NCBI GenBank assembly: GCA_027624335.1
Contig: JAQBWV010000005.1
Coordinates: 1 to 64,000 of the forward strand
Reading direction: 5' to 3'
DNA: 64,000 nt
DNA from: Planctomycetota bacterium
GTDB taxonomy: Bacteria; Planctomycetota; Planctomycetia; Planctomycetales; Planctomycetaceae
The position numbers were made by a program, and so were the translations under genes. The first letter of the stretch is position 1, and each line of letters starts with the position of its first letter. The notes below the pieces were generated by a model. It was given only the letters and a program-made list of their open reading frames with translations. It searched no databases and was not told where the DNA came from. This document shows positions 9,733 to 19,468 of the stretch, one piece after another.

Positions 9733-11976
9733 TTGATTGGAATCAACCTGAGAGTACGGTCAAAATTGCTGCGTGAGACCGTCAGATTGATATCGAGCCA
9801 ATCTGAACATCGACAGTCGCCTTGTTCAGCACAGCGGTTTAAGACAATGTTGCAAACTGACGCCGAATGGGGACAAATCAAACACACGTGGAGGTCGATC
9901 GCTTTGCTCACTGCGATCGTTCTACTCCTTCTTCGTCCGGTCGTGGCTGAGTGTTTCTGGTGGCAGGTTTCTCGCGGTCGAGCTGTCGCCGAAGGTTCGA
10001 TCTCGCCGAGTGCAGACCTGCTGGTCGCTGAGGCGTCCCGGGAGGCCGACTGGCTCGGCGGGCTGCCGTGGTATCTGGGGCTGGTCTTTCTCGGCCCCAC
10101 CGTTGTCAGCGCGGTACCTCTGGGGATAGCGGTGCTGATCCTTCTGGCTGTGAATCGAGAGTACGACGCTGCTTCGAGAGGGCTCGGACTGTTGATTCTT
10201 TTTTGCGGAGTCGTTGCTGCGAATCGTGCCTGGGCACCGACACCAGGCCTCTACGACGTGCTGGGCATTGCGGCTCTCTGGTGGAGTTCGAATCGCTGGA
10301 CAGACAGCCGGTCTGTCGGATCGTTGATCTGTGTCTGCCTGATTCAGGTTTTGTGGGCGAATTCTGGCCCGTTGTCAGTTCTGGGCCTGCCGGTCGTCGC
10401 GTTGGGTGTCGCGCACGGGACGATTCGACGAAACGGATCTACCGAGTCAGTGCCGCAATCACTGTCTGGGGTGATCCCGCTGATGGTGGGCCTGCTGCTC
10501 GCTTCGATCTCAACGCCGGCGGGAGTTCGCACACTTGTCGATTCGGGCGCACAGCTCTTTCCGCTCCTTTTCGTGGACGGCTACGCCCTGATCGGAACCA
10601 CCCTGCAGGCTCCGACGCTTTCGTTCTCAGAACCTGAATCCGTCGCCTTCGTGATCCTGTCGTTAATGGCTGCCGGGGTGATCTGGGTGTCGCGGCCCGG
10701 CTGGCTCGACATCGCGGTGTACCTGTTGGTGCAGGCTGTCGGCTGGTCGTCGCAGGCGGGCCTGCCGCCAGCGGCCTTCTGGCTGACGCTGTGGAGTCTG
10801 CGTCAGTGGCGGGAAGCTCATCACGCTGAGCGGGTTCCCACGGCCCTGTTGCGAATGGACCAGGTTGCAGCACCGGCTGCCGCGATGATTTGTCTGGCAT
10901 TGAGTGTCTTTCTGGGAGCCGGGTTGTCACCGGGAGCTCAAACACGCTGGGGCCTGGGGATCTCGCCTCAACTTGAAACGGGCCTGTTTGAGGACACGCT
11001 GGCGAAGCTTCCGCTGGACGGGAGCGCTCACTGCACTGGAGTACTTGAGACCGGAATGGTCGCCTGGTCGCGACCGGGTGAGCTTCGTCCGTACGATGTT
11101 CCTCAGCGAGCGTTTCTCGGAGGCCGCCTGGCTGCTCACGCTCGAATCAACCACGACCTCGCAAACAACTGGCGAGACCGGCATTACCGAGCAGATGGAA
11201 GTCCAGGCGGCTGGTGGCTGCCTCTGACCGATCGAGATACCCGGTTGATCGTGGTGCCCGCCCGAAATACGAAACTCGTCCGGGCACTCGACGCGACGAA
11301 CTTCCGCCCGGTCGTCCTCGACACTCCCTGTATCGCTTGCGCGTACGCAGGGGATCCGGATCTCACTCCTTCAATTGTTCACGTCCTCTCGCAGTTGGAG
11401 CTGATTGAAAATGGCCCTTGGACATTTCCTGAGCCCCCCGCGGCGGGCACCGGTCGACATATCGACCTGCTGGGGATGATGCTTGGAAAACATGATGTTC
11501 GTGCCGATGTTCGAATCGCCGCGACGCTTCGAGCGATGCAGCACCGGACCGGCGCGTTGCGGCTTCTTCGCCATGCACTCCGCGCCAGAGATCACTCCGG
11601 GCGGGCCGAATTTGCTCGCATCCAAAACGAGCTGGGATTGATTGAAGAAGATCGGACCGGCAGCGTCAGCCAGTTGCGACGAACTGCGGCACAAATCGCC
11701 GCCCCAGACGAAACGCGGTACTCTGTCGGTGACCAGGTCGTTGATACCCCCGCATTCAAAACGGCCGTGCAGACTTATGTTGAGGGGCGTCTTCCTGAAG
11801 CGATTGGCCAATTCGCGGAAGATAATCCGGAAGCAGTCTACGCCCGCGGTCTGCTGGCTCTCGAAAATGGACAGTTGGACCAGGCTGCAGAACAATTTGT
11901 CAGACTGATTCGACAATTCCCCGAAGCTTCCGTGACGATCTCAGGTCGCAATGTCCTCGCAGCATTCAATCACTGA
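9733..11976 (+). CDS. Multi-pass membrane protein with C-terminal TPR-like region; true start may be 9847
   Basis: 747-aa ORF, multiple hydrophobic segments, C-terminal repeat region; overlaps the start of the multiheme cytochrome gene. Confidence 0.8.
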   Translation: MIGINLRVRSKLLRETVRLISSQSEHRQSPCSAQRFKTMLQTDAEWGQIKHTWRSIALLTAIVLLLLRPVVAECFWWQVSRGRAVAEGSISPSADLLVAEASREADWLGGLPWYLGLVFLGPTVVSAVPLGIAVLILLAVNREYDAASRGLGLLILFCGVVAANRAWAPTPGLYDVLGIAALWWSSNRWTDSRSVGSLICVCLIQVLWANSGPLSVLGLPVVALGVAHGTIRRNGSTESVPQSLSGVIPLMVGLLLASISTPAGVRTLVDSGAQLFPLLFVDGYALIGTTLQAPTLSFSEPESVAFVILSLMAAGVIWVSRPGWLDIAVYLLVQAVGWSSQAGLPPAAFWLTLWSLRQWREAHHAERVPTALLRMDQVAAPAAAMICLALSVFLGAGLSPGAQTRWGLGISPQLETGLFEDTLAKLPLDGSAHCTGVLETGMVAWSRPGELRPYDVPQRAFLGGRLAAHARINHDLANNWRDRHYRADGSPGGWWLPLTDRDTRLIVVPARNTKLVRALDATNFRPVVLDTPCIACAYAGDPDLTPSIVHVLSQLELIENGPWTFPEPPAAGTGRHIDLLGMMLGKHDVRADVRIAATLRAMQHRTGALRLLRHALRARDHSGRAEFARIQNELGLIEEDRTGSVSQLRRTAAQIAAPDETRYSVGDQVVDTPAFKTAVQTYVEGRLPEAIGQFAEDNPEAVYARGLLALENGQLDQAAEQFVRLIRQFPEASVTISGRNVLAAFNH

Positions 11977-13180
11977 ATCCGAAAGTTCCACCAGGGATCC
12001 CAATGGGAGTTCCTCCGTCTATCGCTCGGTGCTCGCCGTCGCGGTCCTCGCAGGACTTGGGATCGCGATTCGACCACAGACAGAAGACGCCGAGCCCCCG
12101 GCTTTGGTGCATACGATCACGAGTAACGAAACACCCGTCAGCATGGCGGAGTGTCGGCAGTGCCACGAGCAAGAAGTGGAAGCGTTCGAGGCCGCTCCCC
12201 ACCTGCACACGCTATGGAAGCCTGACGATCCACTCGTCGTTTCACGATTCGACCACGGAAAGTTTCGCTGGCCCACTCCAGGAACCGACGGGCAGGAATT
12301 CCAGTTTCAGTTTGATGACGACGGGGATGGATTGAAGCTGTCCTGCGACGCCTTGCCTGAGTCCGCACGATTCGACTGGGTCCTCGGCTCCGGCCGGCAC
12401 GCGATGACGCCGGTCGAGCTGAAGACGGATGCGGATGGCCAAACGATTTTGAAGCAGTTAAGCGTTACCTGGTATCCCGGCATCGGAACCGGAGTGACGC
12501 TCGGACAGGATCCCAACATACCACCGCCTCACGATCTGAACGCGTTTGGTGAATGGCTGCCACACGCCGAGGCAAAGAACTGTCTCGGCTGCCACGCCAC
12601 CCACCTTCCTGTGACCGGTGGCGTCATTGACGAAGCGCGAATCATCCCGGGAGTCCGCTGTGCCCGCTGTCACGAAAACGGACGCGAGCACATTCGCAAG
12701 GCGAACGAAGGCAGCCCGACAGGCATGGTCCGCTGGAGTAAGCTGTCACCTCGGGAATCAATCAATCGGTGCGGCGAGTGTCATCGCCGTGCTGATCAGC
12801 TGACGAAAATAGATCTCGATTCCGAGCGGAAGGAACTGATCCGGTTTGCGTCTGTCGGTCTCGTCATGAGTCCGTGTTTTCACGGCCAGGACGAATCAGA
12901 ATCAACGCGACCTGCCGTCAGACTCGACTGCCTGGCGTGTCACGATCCTCACCGTCCCGCTGAATCCGCCCCCGACCGCTACGTGGAAATCTGCAACCGC
13001 TGCCACGCTGGTTCCAAACAGTTTGCTCCTGATTGCTCGTCTTCACGGACCGACCGCAACTGCCTGCCGTGCCACATGCCCGGAGTCGAGATCGCTCCCA
13101 ACCTGACGTTCACCGACCACTGGATCCGCGTCCGCTCCGTCATCAGGTCCCGCGAGAACTCTTCTACGGGATCCAACTGA
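11951..13180 (+). CDS. Multiheme c-type cytochrome (7 CxxCH motifs)
   Basis: CRQCH, CLGCH, CARCH, CGECH, CLACH, CNRCH, CLPCH; N-terminal hydrophobic anchor. Confidence 0.9.
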   Translation: MSSQHSITESESSTRDPNGSSSVYRSVLAVAVLAGLGIAIRPQTEDAEPPALVHTITSNETPVSMAECRQCHEQEVEAFEAAPHLHTLWKPDDPLVVSRFDHGKFRWPTPGTDGQEFQFQFDDDGDGLKLSCDALPESARFDWVLGSGRHAMTPVELKTDADGQTILKQLSVTWYPGIGTGVTLGQDPNIPPPHDLNAFGEWLPHAEAKNCLGCHATHLPVTGGVIDEARIIPGVRCARCHENGREHIRKANEGSPTGMVRWSKLSPRESINRCGECHRRADQLTKIDLDSERKELIRFASVGLVMSPCFHGQDESESTRPAVRLDCLACHDPHRPAESAPDRYVEICNRCHAGSKQFAPDCSSSRTDRNCLPCHMPGVEIAPNLTFTDHWIRVRSVIRSRENSSTGSN

Positions 13181-15042
13181 TGCATCGCATGCAGGATCGA
13201 AGCTGTGGTACAGTCACTCGAGCCGGGCGGACGCTGGTCGTCCCGGTCATCGCCCTTGTTCTGACAGCCCTTGTCGTTCTGGCTGGATGGCAGCTTTCAA
13301 CCGGACCGACTTCGCCAGACATCTCACATTCCCAGACTCCCGGAACTCCGATCGCGGAATCGAATGTCGGCCCCGCACAACAGGGACACTCAGTCTCTGG
13401 TTCAGATCCCACTGCACCCGCAGTTTTTCGAAATGTCGCTATCGAGGCCGGCCTCGACTTTCAGCACAACTCACCGCTGACTCCGGAAAAACACCTTCAC
13501 CTGTTTATGGGATCCGGCTTGGGCTGGATCGATCTGGACTGTGATGACTGGCCGGATCTCATGCTCTGCCAGGGTGAGCCGTGGATCGGTACGGCCACAA
13601 CATCGCATAGCCAGTCACATGACGAACCGTCTGGAAACCGTCTCTACCGGAATCACGGAGACGGAGCATTCGGGGACGTCACAAGCAAGACCGGCCTGCC
13701 TGGCAACGGATACGCCATGGGGACAACGATTGGCGACTTCGACAACGACGGCTTCCCGGATTTGTATGTCAGCAGTCTTGGGCCTGACATGCTGTTGAGG
13801 AATCAGGGGGACGGGACGTTCTCCGTCGTGGGTCTGGAGTCAGATGCACTCCGCTTCGGCGCTGGATGCACATGGGCCGATGTCGACAACAATGGCACGC
13901 TCGACCTGTTCCTTGCCAATTATGTCAATGTCGCCCGGCAGAATTATCCGCTCTGCCACGCAACCGTTCACGGAAGGAAAACCGGTTCCGGGTGCCATCC
14001 ACGGTTTCTTGACGCCGAGCACGACGTTCTCCTGAGGAATGAGGGTGACGGTTCGTTTTCTGATTTCACTCAACAGTCCGGAATCGGAAACGCTCCACCC
14101 CGTCAGGGACTGGGCGTTGTGGCAAACGATCTCGACGCCGACGGCGACGTGGACATTTACGTGGCCAACGATTCCGTCGCTAACCAGCTGTGGATCAACG
14201 ACGGCAATGGACATTTCGAAGACCAGGCGATTGTGGCTGGTGTCGCAATGAACCGTGTCGGACTGGAAGAAGCTGGAATGGGGGTCGCCTGTGGTGACAT
14301 AAACGGCGACCTCCACGCCGACCTGCTAGTCACTAACTTCTTCAAAGAGTCGAACACGGTGTACCGGCAGGACCCGTGGGGCTTCACGGATGTCAGTTCC
14401 GAGTTTGGGATGACGGCGGCGAGTCTGCTGCGAACCGCCTTTGGAGTCTCGCTCTTCGATGGTGACAATAACGGGTCGCTTGATGTGTTCGTCGCGAACG
14501 GGCACATCCACACGCATCTCGGAACGGTGGAGCCATTCGAGCAGCAGCAGCAATTCTTCATTAATAGAGGCGGTCAACGGCTGATCGACGTGAGCCTTGA
14601 TGCAGGGCCGTATTTCAAGATACCAACTCTTGGCAGAGGAACTGCGGTTGCCGACTTCGATCGCGATGGCGCACTCGACGTGGCGGTTCAGCATCTCAAC
14701 GCTCCGATGGCACTGTTGCGTAACGAATCCCCAACGATCGGCTCCGCAACTCGAATTCAACTGATCGGAACATCCAGCAATCGCAACGGCATCGGTGCCC
14801 GTGTACTGGCAACAGCAGGCGAACAAACAATGCTGCGATGTTGCCAGGCAAGTTCGAGTTACCTGTCCTGTGACGAAGCCGTGATTCATTTCGGCCGTGA
14901 GTTCGCGAATTCACTGGAGCGGATTGAAGTGCACTGGCCGGGCGGAGGAAAAGAAGTCTGGGAGAATGTTGCAGGTGAAGCATCGACGTCTTCAACGAGT
15001 CCCATCCGTCTGATTGAGGGAACGGGGATGTCGCTGAAATGA
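13180..15042 (+). CDS. CRTAC1-family protein (FG-GAP/VCBS repeats, ASPIC/UnbV C-terminus)
   Basis: Repeated NDGFPDLYVSS/DVDNNGTLDLFLANY/DLDADGDVDIYVAND; LERIEVHWPGGGKEVWENV. Start ATG 13180 overlaps the previous stop (TGATG). Confidence 0.88.
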   Translation: MHRMQDRSCGTVTRAGRTLVVPVIALVLTALVVLAGWQLSTGPTSPDISHSQTPGTPIAESNVGPAQQGHSVSGSDPTAPAVFRNVAIEAGLDFQHNSPLTPEKHLHLFMGSGLGWIDLDCDDWPDLMLCQGEPWIGTATTSHSQSHDEPSGNRLYRNHGDGAFGDVTSKTGLPGNGYAMGTTIGDFDNDGFPDLYVSSLGPDMLLRNQGDGTFSVVGLESDALRFGAGCTWADVDNNGTLDLFLANYVNVARQNYPLCHATVHGRKTGSGCHPRFLDAEHDVLLRNEGDGSFSDFTQQSGIGNAPPRQGLGVVANDLDADGDVDIYVANDSVANQLWINDGNGHFEDQAIVAGVAMNRVGLEEAGMGVACGDINGDLHADLLVTNFFKESNTVYRQDPWGFTDVSSEFGMTAASLLRTAFGVSLFDGDNNGSLDVFVANGHIHTHLGTVEPFEQQQQFFINRGGQRLIDVSLDAGPYFKIPTLGRGTAVADFDRDGALDVAVQHLNAPMALLRNESPTIGSATRIQLIGTSSNRNGIGARVLATAGEQTMLRCCQASSSYLSCDEAVIHFGREFANSLERIEVHWPGGGKEVWENVAGEASTSSTSPIRLIEGTGMSLK

Positions 15043-16166
15043 CCGAATCGCACGAACATGAAGACGAAAATGCGACGGCTTCGTCAGGCAGCTCTGGCTG
15101 GTTACCCGTGGCTGGTCTGGCGATTGCTGCCGCTGTCGGTATCGGGCTGTTCGTCAAGGCCACTCAAGACGCGAAAGCCGTTCGAGATGCGCAGTTCGAG
15201 GAGTTGCTGCAGGCAGCCCAGCCGGAATCTCCCGTAGCGCTGGATGATCCACCTGAAGAATCCCTTTCAGAGCTGCAGGCGTCGCTTCGGAGTCAGCCCG
15301 ACAATCACGAGTTGCGCATTAAAGTCGCCATGATGATTGCGCCACAGAATGTTGGACTCGCGTTCGATTATCTTCGAAAGATTCCCGAGGAGTCTGCCGA
15401 ATACCTCACCGCTCAAAAGCGGATAGCGGCTCTGTTGATCGTGACGCAGCAGAACGAAGAAGCCGAGCGTCTACTGATTACGCTCGCTCAATTGATACCA
15501 CAGGATCCCGACGTGCCGCTGGCCGCTGCCGAATTCTACATCCGCCAGGAAGACTGGCGAGCAGCGCTGCCGTACGCCAGGCGGGTTTCTGAACTGCTCC
15601 CAGACAGAGTCGACATCCTGCAACTAATTGCCGAAATCTGTGATCACACCAACCGGTGGCCTGAAATGATTTCTCCGCTGCGTCGAGCACTCCAGCTGGA
15701 GCCGGACAATTACGATGCTCAGGCCAGGCTGGCCTATGCCCTGCACTCGTGCGGACAAAACGACGAAGCCCACACTCTCGCCGCGACCTGCACCGATCTG
15801 AAACCGGACGACGTCTTCCCGCGTCGATTGCTGGCTTCAATTGAACGCGACCGGGGAAACCTTGCCGAGGCGGCCTCTCACGTAGCCGTGGCGCTGAAGC
15901 TCGATCCGGACGACGTCGAAACGCGCATTGTCGAGTCAGATCTTCTCATGTACGAACGAAAGCCGGAAGCCGCGTTCCAGACACTTCTGCCACTCTTGAA
16001 GTTTAATGATTCTCGTCTGCGTTTTCTCGGCGCTCTTCTGCGAGCCGCCGCCGCGTCCGGACACGCGTCAGAAGTCAGTCAGCTGCGTGCCATGATCGAA
16101 GAGATCCATGCGGCCGCCGAAAGGCGTCGATCCGGGACGGGGCGCTCGGGAGAGGGTGACCAGTAG
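15039..16166 (+). CDS. Membrane-anchored tetratricopeptide repeat protein
   Basis: ATGA overlap with previous CDS; N-terminal TM then TPR-like repeats (RALQLEPDNYDAQARLAYALHSCG). Confidence 0.85.
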   Translation: MTESHEHEDENATASSGSSGWLPVAGLAIAAAVGIGLFVKATQDAKAVRDAQFEELLQAAQPESPVALDDPPEESLSELQASLRSQPDNHELRIKVAMMIAPQNVGLAFDYLRKIPEESAEYLTAQKRIAALLIVTQQNEEAERLLITLAQLIPQDPDVPLAAAEFYIRQEDWRAALPYARRVSELLPDRVDILQLIAEICDHTNRWPEMISPLRRALQLEPDNYDAQARLAYALHSCGQNDEAHTLAATCTDLKPDDVFPRRLLASIERDRGNLAEAASHVAVALKLDPDDVETRIVESDLLMYERKPEAAFQTLLPLLKFNDSRLRFLGALLRAAAASGHASEVSQLRAMIEEIHAAAERRRSGTGRSGEGDQ

Positions 16167-16217
16167 GGTCATCTGGGCAACTGCTGTATCGGGATTCGTC
16201 TTCAAAATGTAAATGAC

Positions 16218-16256
16218 GGAGAGATGCGCCCCGTCTTGCCTTCGGGGCCCATCTCC
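16218..16256 (+). terminator. Strong hairpin downstream of the TPR gene
   Basis: GGAGAGATGCGCCCCG / CGGGGCCCATCTCC inverted repeat about 50 nt after the stop; no clear poly-U tract. Confidence 0.45.
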
Positions 16257-16513
16257 CTGCCTGTTCTGCCAGGATCGTGTTTTGAAGAAGTCAGGTGGTT
16301 CGAGTGACGACAGCGAACTTCCCGAAGACGACTCGCAGGCAATTCAGCAGTCAGACGCCGATGATCATGGAGCAACAGCATCGGCCATTAAAACCAGTAC
16401 GAGCCAAGCGTGCCGCATGTTCCCGTTGGACACAGCGCGTCGAGTCGCAGAGTAAACCGCGATCGTTGGGCATGCAGGTAACTTCCATGGTGACTCCTGC
16501 CAAGAAGAAGCAG

Positions 16514-16546
16514 AAAGGACTCACGCCGAATTGACGTAAGTCCTTT
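16514..16546 (-). terminator. Hairpin AAAGGACT-TACG ... CGTGAGTCCTTT; probably the ancestral terminator of tRNA-Leu, now separated from it by the island
   Basis: Perfect outer 8-bp arms with a T-run; on the minus strand it begins 8 nt after the tRNA 3'-end copy at 16555. Confidence 0.6.
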
Positions 16547-16554
16547 GACATCAG

Positions 16555-16575
16555 TAGCCGAGGCGGGACTTGAAC
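16555..16575. repeat. att direct repeat, distal copy (tRNA-Leu 3'-end fragment)
   Basis: Exact 21/21 match to 27361-27381; flanking bases differ on both sides. Confidence 0.88.
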
Positions 16576-16769
16576 TGAAGCCGGAATACTCGGGAAATCC
16601 GCAAGTTCCCAAGACAGGCGGTGCGGAATGCGGTGCAGTGTCTGCAATCGTTGGTGCATCGGATGCTCGACTTGCGGAACTGGTTGCATGGTGGCCGGAG
16701 TTGTCTGAGGCGGTGCGAGGTGAGATGTATCAACTCGCGGTGAGTTCAACCGCGTCCCATCGCCGGTAG
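16575..16769 (+). pseudogene. Promoterless 64-codon open frame; predicted C-terminal tail of the integrase in the excised circle
   Basis: LKPEYSGNPQVPKTGGAECGAVSAIVGASDARLAELVAWWPELSEAVRGEMYQLAVSSTASHRR*. In phase with gcc-gag-gcg-gga-ctt-gaa of the att core, the same phase used by the integrase at 27363. Confidence 0.65.
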
Positions 16770-16796
16770 TTTTGTGACGTATTTTGTGGAACGCCT

Positions 16797-17972
16797 TCAG
16801 GGCGGTCCTGCGACCGGAAAGCGGTAAAAAAACGACCGGGTATGCCCACCACCGGGGGGCAGGGCAGCGGGTACAGTTGCTTCTGTCGGCATGGCACTGA
16901 TGATGTGCTGAGAATGAACTGGAATTTCTTCGGTTCTGAAGGGAAAGCCACATGGCGAAGACTCCATCCGAAAAACGCACCGCGAAGAAGAAGATCCCTT
17001 CGTCAAAGTTTCCCAAGGCAAAGCGTAAGATCGCTTCGGGAAAGTTTTCCGGTGAGACATCGAAGATCGCTTCCAGCAAATTCGGCAAGGCGAAGAGCAC
17101 GGAGAGTCAGGTCTCGGCAACAGACACTCCGCTGGAACGCCCTGTTCTGCCTTGCCTACACCGGGCGGCGTGCGAGCCAGAACGTCATTAAACAATTCAC
17201 GCCATACCAGGCTAAACGAAATCAGTCCTAAAGGAATCTCGCCGACGTCTTTCGCATTGATCGTGTACGCGGCGCTCTGAATGCCAATGAGACGCCCATT
17301 CTTTAGTAGCGCGCCCCCGCTGGAACCCACCCGGTAATATCCCTCACCGAGGTACTGCAATCCGCTGGATGTTTCCGCGACACCGACAATCTTAACGGGA
17401 CTGATGAGAAAGGTTGGATCGGCTGGCTGGTGAGGGAAGTTGTAATGGCACAGGTGCAAAGTCTCGCCCAATTCGATCGTCGGTCTTTCCCGCGAGAAAA
17501 AGTCTAGGGTGGGCATTTCGCCTTTGGCTTTCAGCTTGAGCACGGCCAGATCGGCCTCGGCGAAGAACCTCGAATCTTTGTTTCTGATCAGTTCCGAATC
17601 ATAGAAATACTCGAGGAACTCGGCTCCTTCCCGATCCGCAAACAACGTCTTGTGAACGTGAACGAAACCCTCAGGGAAAACATTGCCGCGACCTCTCAGA
17701 CTGATGCGGAATTTGTCGGAAAAGACCTTGTCCGCCGAAGCGAATGTCACGTGCCCGGCTGTCAAAACGTGACCATGAGGACTGATCACGACCCCTTGAG
17801 CCCGGCTGACCGTGTTCCCTACGGTGGCTTCGACCAAGACGAAAGGCTTGGGATTTAACGTGGCCAGTCGCTGGATTTCAACAACGGAATTCTGAGCCAT
17901 CCCCGTAATCGGCTGCAGTGCAACGACAGTAACCACCACGGCCAGAAGCATAATTCTATTGAAGTTTATCAC
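16797..17972 (-). CDS. Trypsin-like serine protease (S1 family), cassette-borne; C-terminal ~117 codons look like read-through beyond the cassette end at 17144
   Basis: LTAGHVTF (His), ADLAVLKLKA (Asp), YYRVGSSGGALLKNGRLIGIQS (Ser); signal peptide. The last part is antisense to the Lys-rich ORF. Confidence 0.75.
   Translation of the reverse strand: MINFNRIMLLAVVVTVVALQPITGMAQNSVVEIQRLATLNPKPFVLVEATVGNTVSRAQGVVISPHGHVLTAGHVTFASADKVFSDKFRISLRGRGNVFPEGFVHVHKTLFADREGAEFLEYFYDSELIRNKDSRFFAEADLAVLKLKAKGEMPTLDFFSRERPTIELGETLHLCHYNFPHQPADPTFLISPVKIVGVAETSSGLQYLGEGYYRVGSSGGALLKNGRLIGIQSAAYTINAKDVGEIPLGLISFSLVWRELFNDVLARTPPGVGKAEQGVPAECLLPRPDSPCSSPCRICWKRSSMSHRKTFPKRSYALPWETLTKGSSSSRCVFRMESSPCGFPFRTEEIPVHSQHIISAMPTEATVPAALPPGGGHTRSFFYRFPVAGPP
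16952..17191 (+). CDS. Short Lys-rich protein (MAKTPSEKRTAKKKIPSSKFPKAKRKIASGKF...), probably interrupted at 17144 by the cassette array
   Basis: Highly basic, repetitive KFxxAK(R)KIAS/GKF pattern; sense continues only to the cassette junction. Confidence 0.45.
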   Translation: MAKTPSEKRTAKKKIPSSKFPKAKRKIASGKFSGETSKIASSKFGKAKSTESQVSATDTPLERPVLPCLHRAACEPERH

Positions 17973-18005
17973 GGACTTCAGATCTTTGAGAGACGACGGG
18001 TTTAA

Positions 18006-18096
18006 GGCAGAACGCCTAAGGTAACCCGGCGGCGGCCAAGTAACTTTGATTTTAAAGCCGCGTCATCCGCCGCTCGGGTTGACCGTTTTGTTCGGC
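18006..18096 (-). repeat. Integron attC-like recombination site A (91 bp)
   Basis: Minus strand: GCCGAAC-AAAAC-GGT(C)AACCCG(A)GCGGCGG...CCGCCGCCGGGTTACC-TTAGGC-GTTCTGC; two extra bases in the 2L arm. Confidence 0.78.
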
Positions 18097-18123
18097 GATC
18101 CTGTGATTGGCCGCATGAACTAA

Positions 18124-19347
18124 TCATTTTCCGATACAGAAAAGGTGTTTTTCCCCTCGCAAGTACAGCCGATCGTTGGCGAATACGGGTGAAGCGTCGA
18201 TCATTTCGCCCAGTTCGTTTCGGGCAACTTCTTCGTACTTGTCGCCAGGACGCAGCACAAGGTGCGTTCCCTTTTCGTTTCCGATGTACAGCAAGCCGCC
18301 CGCCAGGGCGAGGCCGCTGTAAACTTTGTCGAACGGTAATCGCTCACGATAAGTAAGCTCGCCGGACTTTGCGTCGATGACTTCCAGAATCCCTTTCCGA
18401 TTGACGCCGAAAAGCTGACCCCCGTGCAAGATCGGTGAAGCGATGGTGTAGCCTCCGTGCGTCGCCTTGGTTTCCCACAGATCACTGGGGGCGACTCCGA
18501 CGCTCTCGGGTAGCCGAACTGCGTGGAACGCCGCTTCGCCATGCACATAGATTGTGTTGCCCAGAACGATCGGCGAGGCGCGGTCGGAGTCGAACAAATC
18601 CCGGGCCAGGATATTTCCATCGCTCGCTCGAACGATCGCCCCGCTGGGGTGGACCAGCACGTCTTCGTTGCCGATCCGAGTAACTGCGGGCGTGGCATGG
18701 CTCGCAGCAAGTTCCGTCCGCCAGACTTCACACCCCGTCTTTGGGTCAATCGCCAACAGATCGTTGAGATGGACTATCAAATAGTCGCCAGCCAACACGG
18801 GCGAGCAACCAAGACCGTACCCGATTTCAGGGTGTTCAATAAACCGAATCCACTTCCGTGTCCCGTTCAGCGAATAAGCGCTAACGACACCATTGCCGAA
18901 CGCACAGAACACAAATTGCCCATCACTGACCGGAGTTGTCTGCGATGAATCGTCGCCCGCTGGCCAATACAGGTCCCTGATCGCTTTGACGGGATGGGTC
19001 CGTTCCATACGCTCCGCTTCGCTCGCGGGTAAAGCGTCGGCATAACCATTCGTTTTCTGCCACAACAGCTTGCCATCCGCGCGGCTCACGCACACGAGTG
19101 AGTTCGGGTAAGACTGCGTAAATATGAACTCGCCGACGATAATTGGCGATCCCTTGCTGGGACCAGGTAGCGGCGTATTCCACAGGACACCTTCTTCGGC
19201 GGACCAACGTATTGGCGGATTCCTCGTCGGATATGCGCCGCTTCCATCATTCCGCCATCCAACCGGTTCTTCTGCCGAGGACGACATGACGCAGATTGTG
19301 ACCGCGAGGATTGAGCGAGCGACTCGCCCTACGAGTGTCGATTTCAC
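18124..19347 (-). CDS. PQQ-binding-like beta-propeller repeat protein (cassette-borne)
   Basis: 407 aa; signal peptide; repeated LVCVSRADGKLLWQK, LLAIDPKTGCEVWRTE, LEVIDAKSGELTYRERL. Confidence 0.85.
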   Translation of the reverse strand: MKSTLVGRVARSILAVTICVMSSSAEEPVGWRNDGSGAYPTRNPPIRWSAEEGVLWNTPLPGPSKGSPIIVGEFIFTQSYPNSLVCVSRADGKLLWQKTNGYADALPASEAERMERTHPVKAIRDLYWPAGDDSSQTTPVSDGQFVFCAFGNGVVSAYSLNGTRKWIRFIEHPEIGYGLGCSPVLAGDYLIVHLNDLLAIDPKTGCEVWRTELAASHATPAVTRIGNEDVLVHPSGAIVRASDGNILARDLFDSDRASPIVLGNTIYVHGEAAFHAVRLPESVGVAPSDLWETKATHGGYTIASPILHGGQLFGVNRKGILEVIDAKSGELTYRERLPFDKVYSGLALAGGLLYIGNEKGTHLVLRPGDKYEEVARNELGEMIDASPVFANDRLYLRGEKHLFCIGK

Positions 19348-19370
19348 GGGTCGATTCCCTCACTTCTATT

Positions 19371-19461
19371 GCCGAACGACCCGCATCACGGGGCGGCGGG
19401 AGTTGACATTGATTTCAAAATCCGCTGGCCACCGCCGCTCCCGTGCATGCGATGGTTCGGC
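19371..19461 (-). repeat. Integron attC-like recombination site B (91 bp)
   Basis: Minus strand: GCCGAAC-CATC-GCAT(G)CACGGG(A)GCGGCGG...CCGCCGCCCCGTGATGC-GGGTC-GTTCGGC. Confidence 0.8.
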
Positions 19462-19468
19462 AATTGCG

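Noticed and set aside
16213-16534. Short plus-strand ORFs between the TPR gene and the island
   Set aside because: Overlapping, no start context or family; probably non-coding or degraded.
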